From Nonomuraea helvata (GTDB lineage: Bacteria; Actinomycetota; Actinomycetes; Streptosporangiales; Streptosporangiaceae), in the NCBI RefSeq assembly GCF_039535785.1, contig NZ_BAAAXV010000001.1:434001-498000 (forward strand): a stretch of DNA of 64,000 nucleotides. Reading direction: 5' to 3'. Under the pieces are notes generated by a model. The model did no database searches and had not been told where the DNA came from. It saw only the letters and a program-made list of their open reading frames with translations. A program made the translations under genes and the position numbers. Shown here in pieces: positions 25,813 to 34,417 of the stretch (position 1 is its first letter; every line of letters begins with the position of its first letter).

Positions 25813-26598
25813 GTGAAGTCGCGGCAGCACACCTCCGGCAAGTCCGCCCGGTGGCGGGACATGGCCGAGCACATCGTCCGGCGGGGCTCAGCCACGGTGA
25901 CGGAGCTGGCGGAGAGCTTCGAGGTGAGCGTCATGACCGTGCACCGCGACCTCGACGAGCTCGAGCGCCAGGGCATGGTGCGCAAGGTCCGCGGCGGCGT
26001 CACCGCCCAGGCCTCCAACGTCTGGGAGAGCAACATCGCCTACCGGCTCCAGGCGCACACCGCGGAGAAGGACGCGATCGCCAGGGTGGTGGCCGGGCTG
26101 ATCGAGCCGGGCAGCTCCGTCATGCTCGACGACTCCACCACGGCGCTGGCCGTGGCCCGCCACCTGGGCGAGCTCGCGCCGCTGACCGTCCTGACCAACT
26201 TCCTCGAGGCGATCAGGCTGCTCGCCGGCACCCCCGACATCCGGCTCATCGCGCTCGGCGGCGAGTACCACGCCACCCACGACTCGTTCCTCGGGCTCGG
26301 CTGCGTGGACGCGGTCGAGGCGGTCAGCACGGACGTGGTCGTGGTCTCCACCTCGGCGGTCTCCGACGAGTACGCCTTCCATCAGGAGCAGGAGATCGTG
26401 CTGGTCAAGCGGGCGATGCTGCGCTCCGGCACGCGGCGGATCCTGGCCGTGGACGGCTCCAAGCTGGCCAGGGTGGCCCTGCACAGGGTCGCGCCGCTCG
26501 ACGACTTCGACGTCGTCGTGGTCGACTCGGGCGCGCCCGCCGAGATGCTGCAGCGGCTGCGCGACCGGCACCGGCGGGTCGAGGTCGCCGAGTTGTAA
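25813..26598 (+). CDS. DeoR-family transcriptional regulator
   Basis: The 261-residue protein has an N-terminal DeoR helix-turn-helix (TVTELAESFEVSVMTVHRDL) with the wing ERQGMVRKVRGGV, then the sugar-phosphate sensor domain: MLDDSTTALAVARHL, LTVLTN, IALGGEYHATHDSFLG and a C-terminal VDGSKLARVALHRVAPL. GTG 25813 is chosen for its GAGGG at good spacing; GTG 25801 has no room for an SD. It is divergent from the SBP operon and probably represses it, with release by a phosphorylated sugar intermediate. Size matches the family (about 255). Confidence 0.88.
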   Translation: MKSRQHTSGKSARWRDMAEHIVRRGSATVTELAESFEVSVMTVHRDLDELERQGMVRKVRGGVTAQASNVWESNIAYRLQAHTAEKDAIARVVAGLIEPGSSVMLDDSTTALAVARHLGELAPLTVLTNFLEAIRLLAGTPDIRLIALGGEYHATHDSFLGLGCVDAVEAVSTDVVVVSTSAVSDEYAFHQEQEIVLVKRAMLRSGTRRILAVDGSKLARVALHRVAPLDDFDVVVVDSGAPAEMLQRLRDRHRRVEVAEL

Positions 26599-26628
26599 CA
26601 AGATTCTCTGTGATTTGTAACTTAAGCC

Positions 26629-26636
26629 TTGTTAAG
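26629..26636. promoter_or_regulatory. possible DeoR half-site upstream of phoD
   Basis: TTGTTAAG with nearby CTTAAG (26621-26626) resembles the half-sites at 25698-25727. If used, the DeoR regulator would also control the phosphatase gene. Confidence 0.3.
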
Positions 26637-26701
26637 ACCTTGCCTGCTTGCTACAAAGTGAGGGCTTTCGCCCGCTTTCGCCCCCCATATGAGGAAGCAG
26701 C

Positions 26702-28258
26702 ATGCACACGCGCCGTTCATTCCTCGGTCTCAGCGCTTTAGCCCTGGCGTTCAGCACCGACCTCGCCGACCCGTGGACGGCCGGCGCCACGGTCAAGGGC
26801 GACTATCCCTTCCAGCTCGGCGTCGCCTCCGGAGACCCGCTGCCCGACCGGGTGATCCTCTGGACCCGGCTGGCGGTCAGGCCGCTCGAGCCGCTGGGCG
26901 GGCTGCCGTACAACAAGATCAAGGTTGATTGGGAGATCGCGGAGGACGAGGGCTTCACCCGGCGCGCGGGGCACGGCTCCGTCTGGGCCACCCCCGAGTA
27001 CGGCCACTCGGTCCACGTGGATGCCAAGGGCCTGCGCCCAGGCCGCGAGTACTTCTACCGCTTCCGCACCGGCGGCGAGCTCAGCCCGGTGGGCCGGACC
27101 AGGACGGCGCCCGCGCTGCGGAGCAGCCCCGAGTCGCTCCGGCTGGCCTTCGCCTCGTGCGCGTCCTGGCAGGACGGCTACTACTCGGCCTACCGCCACC
27201 TCGCCGAGGAGAACCCCGACGTGGTCTTCCACCTCGGGGACTACATCTACGAGTACGGCATCGTGCCCTCGGGCGGGAACCGCAACACGCCGGTGCCCGA
27301 GCAGTTCCGGGTGCAGTGCGACACGCTCGACCGCTACCGCGTCCAGTACGGCCTCTACAAGAGCGACCCCGACCTGCAGGCCGCGCACCAGGTGGCGCCG
27401 TGGATCGTCACCTGGGACGACCACGAGGTGCTCGACAACTGGGCGGGCAGGTACGGCCCAGGCGGCGAGGTGACCGAGCAGGACTACCTGGTGATCCGGG
27501 CCAACGCCTTCCGCGCGTACTGGGAGAACATGCCCATCCGGGTGCCCGCCGTGCAGGGGCCCGACGCGCGTATCTACCGCCGCTTCTCCTTCGGGGACCT
27601 GGCCGAGTTCAACGTGCTGGACACCCGCCAGTACCGCGACGACCAGGTCTGCGGCGACGGTCAGCAGATCGACTGCGCGGAGCGGCTCGACCCGGCGCGC
27701 CAGATGCTCGGTGCCGAGCAGGAGAAGTGGCTGCTCGACGGCCTGGGCGCCTCCCGCGCCAAGTGGAACGTGCTGGCCCAGCAGATCGCCATGATCCAGC
27801 TCGACTACGACGCGGGGCCCGCCCAGAAGCTCAGCATGGACCTCTGGGACGGCTACAAGGCCGCCAAGGACCGCGTGCTGAACGGCATGGTCGAGCGGCA
27901 GGTCAGCAACCCCGTCGTGCTGACCGGCGACATCCACTACAACCTGGCCGGCGAGCTCAAGTCGAACTTCGACGACCCCTCGTCGCGCACGGTCGGCGTG
28001 GAGTTCGTCGGCACCTCGGTCACCAGCGGCGGCAACGGCAACGCGAGCACCGGTCTGCCGCCCGGCGGCAGCGACCCGGTCAACCCGCATCTCCGCTTCT
28101 CCAGTTACCAGCGCGGCTACGTGTCCTGTGAGGTCACCAGGAGCCAGTGGCGGGCGGACTTCAAGGTGGTCCCGTACGTGGACCGGCCCGGCGCGCCGGT
28201 CTCCACCAGGGCCAGCCTCGTGACCCTCGACGGCCGGCCCGGCCTGCACGCGCTCTGA
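26702..28258 (+). CDS. phoD: secreted PhoD-type alkaline phosphatase
   Basis: The 518-residue protein has a Tat-like signal (MHTRRSFLGLSALALAFS) and the PhoD core: FPFQLGVASGDP-type opening, FHLGDYIYEYG, WDDHEVLDNW, DTRQYRD and VVLTGDIHYN, which hold the metal-binding Asp, Asn and His residues. PhoD enzymes are Ca/Fe phosphodiesterases that release phosphate outside the cell. GAGGAAG precedes the ATG. Downstream after 16 nt is a discoidin-domain protein. No PHO-box pair is obvious. Length is normal. Confidence 0.92.
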   Translation: MHTRRSFLGLSALALAFSTDLADPWTAGATVKGDYPFQLGVASGDPLPDRVILWTRLAVRPLEPLGGLPYNKIKVDWEIAEDEGFTRRAGHGSVWATPEYGHSVHVDAKGLRPGREYFYRFRTGGELSPVGRTRTAPALRSSPESLRLAFASCASWQDGYYSAYRHLAEENPDVVFHLGDYIYEYGIVPSGGNRNTPVPEQFRVQCDTLDRYRVQYGLYKSDPDLQAAHQVAPWIVTWDDHEVLDNWAGRYGPGGEVTEQDYLVIRANAFRAYWENMPIRVPAVQGPDARIYRRFSFGDLAEFNVLDTRQYRDDQVCGDGQQIDCAERLDPARQMLGAEQEKWLLDGLGASRAKWNVLAQQIAMIQLDYDAGPAQKLSMDLWDGYKAAKDRVLNGMVERQVSNPVVLTGDIHYNLAGELKSNFDDPSSRTVGVEFVGTSVTSGGNGNASTGLPPGGSDPVNPHLRFSSYQRGYVSCEVTRSQWRADFKVVPYVDRPGAPVSTRASLVTLDGRPGLHAL

Positions 28259-28274
28259 CAGGAAAGGACCGATC

Positions 28275-29165
28275 ATGCGACTCCTCACCGCCGCGCTGGC
28301 CGCCGCCACCGTCCTGACCGCCACGGCCGCGGCCTGGCAGCCCACCGACCCCCCGTCGGTCCCCTCGGTCAAGATCAAGCCAGGGACCTCCAAGGGCACC
28401 GGCAGGCTCACCCCGATCGCCGGGTCCGACCGCGTGGTCGCCCCGCTCGGCGTGGACCCCGCCTGCCCTGCCAAGATCGAGATCGGCATGCGCAGCGACG
28501 CGAAGGCTCCCTCGTACGCGAACCTGTCCGTGGAGATCGACCAGCCGCTGACCGCCTCCCGCTCGATGCTGACCAGCTATCTGCCGCCCGGCTACGAGCT
28601 CGGGGCGAAGCTGCTGATCGCCGTCCCGCCCACCACCTCCGAGGGTTCGTACGCGCTACGGCTCAAGACCCCGAGCCAGACGCTGTCCGTTCCGGTGCAG
28701 GTGGTGACCCTCGACCAGCTCGACAACGGCGGCAATGTCGCGCTCCGCCGCCCGGTCACCGCCTCGTCCCAGCACACCAACGCCAACTACCCGCCGTGCA
28801 GCGTCGCGGACGGCGACTCCGGCTCCAACGGCTGGGCCGGCGGCAACGGCTGGAACGACGCCACGGCCAGGGCCTGGCCCGACACAGTGGCGATCGCGCT
28901 CGGCGGCCCCAAGCAGATCTCCCGTGTGGACCTCTACACCCTGCACACCGAGCGCTACCCGGCCTCGATCTTCGGGCTGCGCGACTGGGACGTCCAGGCG
29001 GGGCTGAACGGCCAGTGGCAGACGGTGGCGCAGGTCCGCGGCAACACGGCGGGCTTCGTCCGCTCCGACTTCACGCCGGTGACGGCGGACGCGGTCCGCA
29101 TCGTCGCCCTGGCCTCGAACGGCGCCAACGACTACACCCGCATCACGGAGGTGGAGGTCCGCTGA
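28275..29165 (+). CDS. secreted protein with NEW3-like and F5/8 type C (discoidin) domains
   Basis: The 296-residue product has a Sec signal (MRLLTAALAAATVLTATAAA), a first beta-sandwich (about 45-145) resembling alpha-galactosidase NEW3 domains and a C-terminal discoidin-like domain beginning NVALRRPVTASSQ and including VDLYTLHTERYP. There is no catalytic domain. It lies 16 nt after phoD with an SD (AGGAAAGGA) and is probably co-transcribed. It is likely an extracellular glycan- or surface-binding protein. Confidence 0.75.
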   Translation: MRLLTAALAAATVLTATAAAWQPTDPPSVPSVKIKPGTSKGTGRLTPIAGSDRVVAPLGVDPACPAKIEIGMRSDAKAPSYANLSVEIDQPLTASRSMLTSYLPPGYELGAKLLIAVPPTTSEGSYALRLKTPSQTLSVPVQVVTLDQLDNGGNVALRRPVTASSQHTNANYPPCSVADGDSGSNGWAGGNGWNDATARAWPDTVAIALGGPKQISRVDLYTLHTERYPASIFGLRDWDVQAGLNGQWQTVAQVRGNTAGFVRSDFTPVTADAVRIVALASNGANDYTRITEVEVR

Positions 29166-29193
29166 GAGAAAAATTCTCGCCAAAGCGCTGAAC

Positions 29194-29221
29194 CTGTCCA
29201 TCGGGGGTCTGCCCGTTCGTC
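29194..29221 (+). promoter_or_regulatory. ECF42-type promoter, module 1
   Basis: CTGTCC (29194-29199) and GTTCGTC (29215-29221) are separated by 15 nt. Exactly the same elements with the same spacing occur at 56497-56524 in front of the second ECF42 operon. The TGTC(C) -35 and CGTC -10 agree with the pattern known for ECF42 sigma factors. Confidence 0.65.
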
Positions 29222-29283
29222 GTGAGGGTGTCACGACAACACACGGGGCGCCCCCGAGCGGGCGCTGGACAGGAAGGCGCGTC

Positions 29284-29451
29284 ATGCCCGATTTCCTCGC
29301 AGCCACCTACGCTCTGCGTCCGCGCAACGACTTCGCCCGCTCCGCGCTGCCCGGCTCCCCGGTCGAGGCCGTCAGGCGGCGGAAGACCTGGACGTTCCGG
29401 CTGCCTTTCGCCGGCGTGCTCATCAGGCGTACCGTCGAGCCGGTCAACTAG
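29284..29451 (+). CDS. 55-residue small protein in the ECF42/DGPF operon
   Basis: ATG 29284 is preceded by AGGAAGG at seven nt, and the frame MPDFLAATYALRPRNDFARS continues to a TAG at 29449-29451, eight nt before the DGPF gene. It is basic, with an Arg-rich segment VRRRKTW and an Ile/Val-rich end. It is the first frame behind the ECF42 promoter. I do not recognise it, and it is too short for a homology argument. The SD and position support translation. Confidence 0.6.
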   Translation: MPDFLAATYALRPRNDFARSALPGSPVEAVRRRKTWTFRLPFAGVLIRRTVEPVN

Positions 29452-29459
29452 GAGGAGCC

Positions 29460-29786
29460 ATGCGGTACGTGATGTTCGTCTGCGACAACGACTCCGTCGG
29501 GGTGCCCATGGAGGACGCCGACCCCGCCGCATGGGTGCGGGAGATGGACGGCCGGGGAGTACGCCTGCAGGGTGCCCGTCTGCGGCCCGGCAGTGACGCC
29601 ACGACCGTCCGGGTGCGTGGCGATGAGGTGCTGCTGTCCGACGGGCCGTTCGCCGAGACGAAGGAGCAGATCGGCGGTTTCGACCTGATCGAGTGCGACA
29701 ACCTCGACGAGGCGATCGAGATCGCGTCCAAGCACCCCTCCGCCAGGTTCGGCTGGGTCGAGGTGAGACCGCTTTGGGAGGAGTGA
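29460..29786 (+). CDS. DGPF (YCII-related) protein, module 1
   Basis: The 108-residue YCII-related protein carries the family signature SDGPFAETKE and a ferredoxin-like fold (MRYVMFVCDND at the start, GWVEVRPLWEE at the end). DGPF proteins are constant neighbours of ECF42 sigma factors and probably part of their function. SD GGAGGAG lies directly before the ATG. The sigma gene begins 24 nt downstream. Related to, but clearly diverged from, the DGPF protein at 57141. Confidence 0.9.
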   Translation: MRYVMFVCDNDSVGVPMEDADPAAWVREMDGRGVRLQGARLRPGSDATTVRVRGDEVLLSDGPFAETKEQIGGFDLIECDNLDEAIEIASKHPSARFGWVEVRPLWEE

Positions 29787-29810
29787 ACAGCCGGTCGAGA
29801 GGAGGCTGCT

Positions 29811-31082
29811 TTGGCAGGAGTGACGGCCGAGGTCGAGGCGGCGGTCGCCGAGGCCTTCCACCAGGAGTGGGGCCGCGTCGTCGCGACCCTGATCCGGGTG
29901 ACCGGCGACTGGGATCTGGCCGAGGAGTGCGCGCAGGAGGCCTTCACGCTGGCGCTGGAGCGCTGGCCGCGCGACGGCCTCCCGGGCCGCCCCGGCGCCT
30001 GGCTCACCACGACGGCGCGCAACCGGGCCGTGGACCGGTTGCGCCGCAGGTCGACCGAGGCGGCCAAGCTAAGGGAGGTGGCCGCGACGGCGGCCGTCGA
30101 GGCGTCCGAGGATGACGCCTTCGGCGCCGGAGACAGCGGCGTCCAGGACGACCGGCTACGGTTGATCTTCACCTGCTGCCACCCGGCGCTGCCGCTGGAG
30201 GCGCGGGTGGCGCTGACGCTGCGGACCCTGACCGGCATGACCACGGCCGAGATCGCCCGGGCCTTCCTGGTCACCGAGGCGACGATGGCCAAGCGCCTGG
30301 TCAGGGCCAAGGGCAAGATCAGCAATGCCGGCATCCCGTACCGGGTGCCGCCGGCCCACCTGCTGCCGGAGCGGACCGGCTCGGTGCTGGCCGTCCTGTA
30401 TCTGCTGTTCAACGAGGGCTACTCCGCCAGCACGGGCAGCGACCTGGTGCGGTGGGACCTGTGCGCGGAGGCCATCCGTCTCGCCCGCCTGCTGGCGCGG
30501 CTCATGCCGGACGAGCCCGAGGCGTACGGCCTGCTCGCGCTCATGCTGCTGCACCACTCCCGCCGCGCCACCCGCGTCGACGCCGCCGGCGGGCTGGTGA
30601 CCCTGGAGCGCCAGGACCGTACCCGATGGAACCGGGGCGAGATCGACGAGGGCGTCGCCGTCCTGGAGGCGGCTCTCCGGCATGACCGGGCAGGACCGTA
30701 CCAGCTGCAGGCCGCCATCGCCGCCTGCCACGCCACGGCCGCCGACGCGGCCGACACCGACTGGACGCGGATCGCCGAGCTCTACCGGCAGCTGGTACGG
30801 GTCGTACCGTCGCCGATAGTGCGGCTGAACCAGGCAGTCGCCGTCGCCATGGCCGACGGACCGGCAGCGGGACTCGAGCTGGTGGAGACCCTCCACGCCT
30901 CCGGCGCGCTGACCGGCTACCACCTGCTGCCCGCCACCCGCGCCGACCTGCTCCGCCGCCTCGGCCGCCGCGCCGAGGCCGCCCGCGCCTACCGCGAGGC
31001 GCTCGACCTGGCTCCCACCGAGGCCGAGCGTCGCTACCTGGCCGACCGGCTCGCCGAGACCGTTCCCGGCGGCGGCGACTGA
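29811..31082 (+). CDS. ECF42-group RNA polymerase sigma factor with C-terminal extension, module 1
   Basis: The 423-residue sigma factor has a sigma2 region (AEECAQEAFTLALERWPRDG, RNRAVDRLRRR), a sigma4 helix-turn-helix (MTTAEIARAFLVTEATMAKR) and a helical C-terminal extension of about 200 residues with TPR-like pairs (RRAEAARAYREALDLAP), which is diagnostic for ECF42. No anti-sigma gene is present, as is normal for this group. TTG 29811 follows GAGGAGG by five nt. It should recognise the promoter at 29194 and so control its own operon. The sigma factor at 57483 is a paralogue. Confidence 0.9.
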   Translation: MAGVTAEVEAAVAEAFHQEWGRVVATLIRVTGDWDLAEECAQEAFTLALERWPRDGLPGRPGAWLTTTARNRAVDRLRRRSTEAAKLREVAATAAVEASEDDAFGAGDSGVQDDRLRLIFTCCHPALPLEARVALTLRTLTGMTTAEIARAFLVTEATMAKRLVRAKGKISNAGIPYRVPPAHLLPERTGSVLAVLYLLFNEGYSASTGSDLVRWDLCAEAIRLARLLARLMPDEPEAYGLLALMLLHHSRRATRVDAAGGLVTLERQDRTRWNRGEIDEGVAVLEAALRHDRAGPYQLQAAIAACHATAADAADTDWTRIAELYRQLVRVVPSPIVRLNQAVAVAMADGPAAGLELVETLHASGALTGYHLLPATRADLLRRLGRRAEAARAYREALDLAPTEAERRYLADRLAETVPGGGD

Positions 31083-31108
31083 GAGAGCGGGGTCCGGCGG
31101 AACGAGGC

Positions 31109-31537
31109 TCACCAGGCGGGCCGGACCTCGCTGAACAGCCGGAGCGTCACCGGCCGCAGCCGCCACCTGGGCCAGCGCAGCTGCAGCGGGGAGAACGAGG
31201 CAGCCAGAACGATCTTCAGGTACGAGTCCCCGGCGCGCCCGAAGGGCACCTGGACGCAGAGCCCGGACACCCTGGTGACCGCCTCCCGGCTGCCGAGTCG
31301 CAGCCGGCCGACTCCTCGCACGTCGGGGCCGCCGTCGAGGCTCACCGAGTCCCAGAAGAGGGGCTCAGGCGCCCCCGGGAAGGTGAGCCGCAATTTGAAG
31401 CCCGCCAGCGATCCGGCCGGGCTCAGGTAGAAGGAGCCGTGGAAGGCACGCGTCCCGGCGCCGGTCGACAGGATCGCCTCGCTGGCGTCCATGGCGATCC
31501 GCCAGGCGCCGGGATCGGTGTAGGAAGCTGGGGCCAA
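31109..31537 (-). CDS. hypothetical protein
   Basis: A 142-residue frame starts at TTG 31537, with GAGGTG before it. The sequence is beta-rich (AFHGSFYLSPAGSLAGFKLRL-like strands, FWDSVSLDGG, VSGLCVQVPFG), has no signal peptide or membrane segment and is not recognised. It converges with the ECF42 gene, 26 nt apart. No motif suggests function. Confidence 0.55.
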   Translation of the reverse strand: MAPASYTDPGAWRIAMDASEAILSTGAGTRAFHGSFYLSPAGSLAGFKLRLTFPGAPEPLFWDSVSLDGGPDVRGVGRLRLGSREAVTRVSGLCVQVPFGRAGDSYLKIVLAASFSPLQLRWPRWRLRPVTLRLFSEVRPAW

Positions 31538-31683
31538 GGTTCACCTCGCTGTGGAGTGCGCCGCACCTTTCAGGCCCCGCCCGCTGAGACGACGCCTACT
31601 AGAGAAGACGTCATTCCTCCTTCAAGTGTGACATCTCCCCGGCCTTGGCCCGGTTGCCCCAGCCTTTCCTCGCGCAGGCAAAG

Positions 31684-31725
31684 AAAAACGGGCCTGAGCC
31701 CGCACTGATGCGGACCCAGACCCGT
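31684..31725 (-). terminator. Rho-independent terminator of the cold-shock gene
   Basis: On the minus strand a 17-bp imperfect stem (ACGGGTCTGG side pairing with CTCAGGCCCGT side, CCGCA/TGCGG at the top, TCAG loop) is followed by TTTTTCTTT. It starts 14 nt beyond the csp stop. Confidence 0.85.
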
Positions 31726-31738
31726 GACGCGCGTCAGG

Positions 31739-31945
31739 TCAGGCGGCGACGATGTTCTCCGCCTGCAGGCCCTTCTGGCCCTGGACGACGTCGAAGGACA
31801 CCTTCTGGCCCTCGGTCAGCTCGCGGTAGCCGCCGTTGGCGACGATGTTGGAGTAGTGAGCGAAGACGTCGGCGCCGCCGTCGTCCTGCGCGATGAAGCC
31901 GAAGCCCTTTTCGGCGTTGAACCACTTCACGGTTCCAGTAGCCAT
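31739..31945 (-). CDS. cold-shock protein (CspA family)
   Basis: The 68-residue OB-fold protein reads [20 protein letters not shown] with both RNA-binding motifs (KGFGFI and DVFAHYS) intact. It acts as an RNA chaperone. AAGGAG at six nt fixes ATG 31945; a longer upstream frame has no such support. Its long leader (31946-32110) contains hairpins, as is common for cold-shock genes. Confidence 0.97.
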   Translation of the reverse strand: MATGTVKWFNAEKGFGFIAQDDGGADVFAHYSNIVANGGYRELTEGQKVSFDVVQGQKGLQAENIVAA

Positions 31946-31980
31946 GTCGATCTCCTTCAGATACATGCGTAGACGGGCCA

Positions 31981-31997
31981 GGATTCGACTCGAATCC
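31981..31997 (-). other. hairpin in the csp leader
   Basis: GGATTCG-ACT-CGAATCC is a perfect 7-bp stem with a 3-nt loop, 36 nt before the csp start codon. It may act in leader structure or RNA stability. Confidence 0.5.
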
Positions 31998-32038
31998 CGT
32001 GTCGCCGTGATGAGCCCATCCGGAGATGACCGGTTAAG

Positions 32039-32074
32039 AAAAACGCGCCTGCAGATCATGCTCTGTCAGGCGCG
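32039..32074 (-). terminator. terminator or leader attenuator upstream of csp
   Basis: On the minus strand CGCGCCTG pairs with CAGGCGCG across a 15-nt loop and is followed by TTTTT. It either ends the DUF5994-STAS transcript or interrupts the csp leader. Next to it is a 15-bp palindrome CATAAAGTCTTTATG (32075-32089), and TTGCAG at 32100-32105 could be a -35 box. Confidence 0.75.
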
Positions 32075-32136
32075 CATAAAGTCTTTATGGGTACCACAAC
32101 TGCAACTTCCCTCAGTCTAGCACACGTTCGCCGTGG

Positions 32137-33000
32137 TCACCCCGCCACCGGCAGACTGCGGTCCAGACCGGTGATGCGCAGCAGCTTCGACATGAACGGC
32201 CGGGGCGAGGACAGGGCCACGGTGATGCCCATCGGCCGGGCGCGCTGCTGGATGCCGACCATGACGGCCAGGCCGGAGGCGTCGCAGAACGACACGTCGG
32301 ACAGGTCGAGGATGAGCAGGCTCGTGCTGGACTTCAGGATGTCCAGCAGCCGCGAGCGCAGCGCCGGACTGGTGAACATGTCGAGCTCGCCGGACAGGCG
32401 GACGGTGGTCGGCGCCGACGGATCGCCTCTGCCGAGCGGGAAGGCGTCGACGACGGTCACGCGGTGCTCCGATCGGCGAAGAGACGCGGGCGGCTCCCGG
32501 CGGGGCGCGCCTTCCGTGTCCTGGTCGGCGAGGTGTCCGCCCTCGTTCTCCCATCCGGCCAGGTCGCCGGCCTCCGGTGGGCCGGCGGCCGACCCGGCGG
32601 GCCGGGGAGCGCCGGGCGGGCCCGCCGCCTGGTCGGGCACGGCGCCGCACGGGACGACCAGCAGCCTGACGGATCGACCTCCATCGAGGGTCAGGACGAT
32701 CAGGTGCGGATCGCCCTCGCGCAGGCAGTCCACCCGGACCTGCCGGCCACGGGCCGGGATGCGGTGCGGGATGTCGTCCCAGGCATCGGCATGCAGACCG
32801 ACGCGCAGGGTGGTCCGGCCCAGCCGCTGGTCGGCCGCGGCGATGAGGCCGGGCAGCTCGGCGGCGGCGTCCCCGGAGTACGGCCACCACGTTCCGTCCC
32901 TGGCGCTCTGCGGGTCAAGAACGGGATCCAGCCAGAACCGGACCGTGGAGCGCGCACCGGCGACGGCGCTCGGCGGCGCGGGATGCAGTGTCGAAGTCAT
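32137..33000 (-). CDS. DUF5994-STAS fusion protein (possible anti-sigma-factor antagonist)
   Basis: The 287-residue product has an N-terminal DUF5994-like domain (about 15-135: RFWLDPVLD, DGTWWPYSGD, AAAELPGLIAAADQRLG) and a C-terminal STAS domain (about 185-287: VRLSGELDMFTSPALRSRL, LILDLSDVSFCDASGLAVM). The Ser in DASGL is the position phosphorylated in SpoIIAA-like antagonists. A flexible linker joins them. The ATG at 33000 matches the beginning of the conserved part. An AT-rich region follows upstream. No anti-sigma or sigma gene is adjacent, so its partner lies elsewhere. Confidence 0.8.
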   Translation of the reverse strand: MTSTLHPAPPSAVAGARSTVRFWLDPVLDPQSARDGTWWPYSGDAAAELPGLIAAADQRLGRTTLRVGLHADAWDDIPHRIPARGRQVRVDCLREGDPHLIVLTLDGGRSVRLLVVPCGAVPDQAAGPPGAPRPAGSAAGPPEAGDLAGWENEGGHLADQDTEGAPRREPPASLRRSEHRVTVVDAFPLGRGDPSAPTTVRLSGELDMFTSPALRSRLLDILKSSTSLLILDLSDVSFCDASGLAVMVGIQQRARPMGITVALSSPRPFMSKLLRITGLDRSLPVAG

Positions 33001-33102
33001 GATCGTCGGCCTGTCTGGATATGCCAACGTACGAAAAGTCCTCGGTGTATTCAGAATATCTCCGGATCCCGAAATCATATTCTTTCAGAAGTAAAATGCC
33101 GG

Positions 33103-34305
33103 TCAGCGGTGGTACGCGAGGCTGTGGACGGGGTGCTCGCCCTCCGTCTGCAGGCGGTACTCCTGTCCGGACCTGGCCCGGTTCTCCTCGATGACCCGCT
33201 CGGACGGCGCCTTGTCGCCGCCCATCAGCGCGTCCTGCATCTTCTGGAAACGCTCGTGGGCCTCCTGGACGTACCCGGTCCCCAGGGTGGTGTAGTCGAT
33301 CTGGGTGGCGATCAGCTCGCGCAGGTACGCCTTGTTCGGTTCGAAGGTGACCGGGGCGGGCAGCTCGGAAGCGCACACCTGCTCGGGGTCGCGCCCGTCG
33401 TGCCGCTTGAACAGCTCGCCGGCCAGCCGCAGGTGCTCCAGCTCCATGTTGAGGTGGAGCTCCCAGATGTTCTTCACCCTGGGGTCGGACTCGGTCTCCA
33501 TGAACGAGTAGTACATGTAGCACTCGTTGTACTCATGGTTGAGCAGCATCTCCCACCAGCTCTCGCCCGGGTCCACCAGCGATTCGTAGTGGGTGACGTG
33601 CTCCTCCTCGATCAGGCCGATCTCCTGGTAGAGCCGGCGCGCGATCGGCTCCATGTACATGGGGCCGACGTTCATGTAGAAGTTCATGGTCTGCTGCTCG
33701 GCCGCCATGATCGTGAGCGCGTGCAGCTTGGAGATGGGCGCGGTGGTGCTCCGGTCGTACGGCTCGCGCACGTTGTCCACCGGGTCCCGATGATGCAGGT
33801 ACGTCGGCCGCCCCGGCATCACCTCGGTCAGCCCGTCCACGATCTTCTCGGCCTTGCGGCGCTCGATCATCTCGTACAGGTTCGCGTACCGGTAGAGGTG
33901 GTCGAAGTCCTCCAGCACCCCGAACTGGTAGGCCTGCTTCAGGTACCCGTCCGGCTCCATCCGGGCCACCCACGCCGTCAGGTCCACCGCCACCTGCTCG
34001 TAGGCGAGCGTGGTCTCCAGCACCGACGACACGCCGGGCAGCAGCCAGTTGACCGCCTTCTGCTGCTGCGCCTCGATGTAACGCACGCGTGCCAGCTGCT
34101 GCTTGAGGTCGATGTTGTCGCAGTGGCGGGCCAGGTGGTGGCTGAAGAAGATCGCCTCCGTCTCGATCCCGTTCATCGCGATGATCCGGCACCGCGTGTA
34201 CGGGTCGGCGTGGTCGGGATCGATCGGATCGACGTTCAGCTCCCGCCAGTTACGCAGCTGATCGTCCAGCGGGATGCCCCGCTCCCGCAGTGGGTTGAAG
34301 GTCAT
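33103..34305 (-). CDS. ferritin-like di-iron protein, function unknown
   Basis: The 400-residue all-helical protein has several Glu/His motifs expected for a di-iron four-helix bundle: GIETEAIFFSHHLA, TLAYEQVAVDL, AAEQQTMNFYMN, EIGLIEEEHVTHYE and NMELEHLRLAGE (two ExxH). I take ATG 34305 with AGGAG upstream. Regulation is not evident. Its immediate neighbours (STAS, csp) suggest a stress context only by proximity. An oxidase or peroxidase role is possible, but no specific family is recognised. Confidence 0.65.
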   Translation of the reverse strand: MTFNPLRERGIPLDDQLRNWRELNVDPIDPDHADPYTRCRIIAMNGIETEAIFFSHHLARHCDNIDLKQQLARVRYIEAQQQKAVNWLLPGVSSVLETTLAYEQVAVDLTAWVARMEPDGYLKQAYQFGVLEDFDHLYRYANLYEMIERRKAEKIVDGLTEVMPGRPTYLHHRDPVDNVREPYDRSTTAPISKLHALTIMAAEQQTMNFYMNVGPMYMEPIARRLYQEIGLIEEEHVTHYESLVDPGESWWEMLLNHEYNECYMYYSFMETESDPRVKNIWELHLNMELEHLRLAGELFKRHDGRDPEQVCASELPAPVTFEPNKAYLRELIATQIDYTTLGTGYVQEAHERFQKMQDALMGGDKAPSERVIEENRARSGQEYRLQTEGEHPVHSLAYHR

Positions 34306-34417
34306 GTGAACAGCGCTCCTTCGAGGCAGGCCGACGGACGTCGGATTGCGGCCTACCCGTGGCAATATCCGCACTACACCGCCGATGCCCCCAGAGATGG
34401 CAATGCTCCCGAGACGG

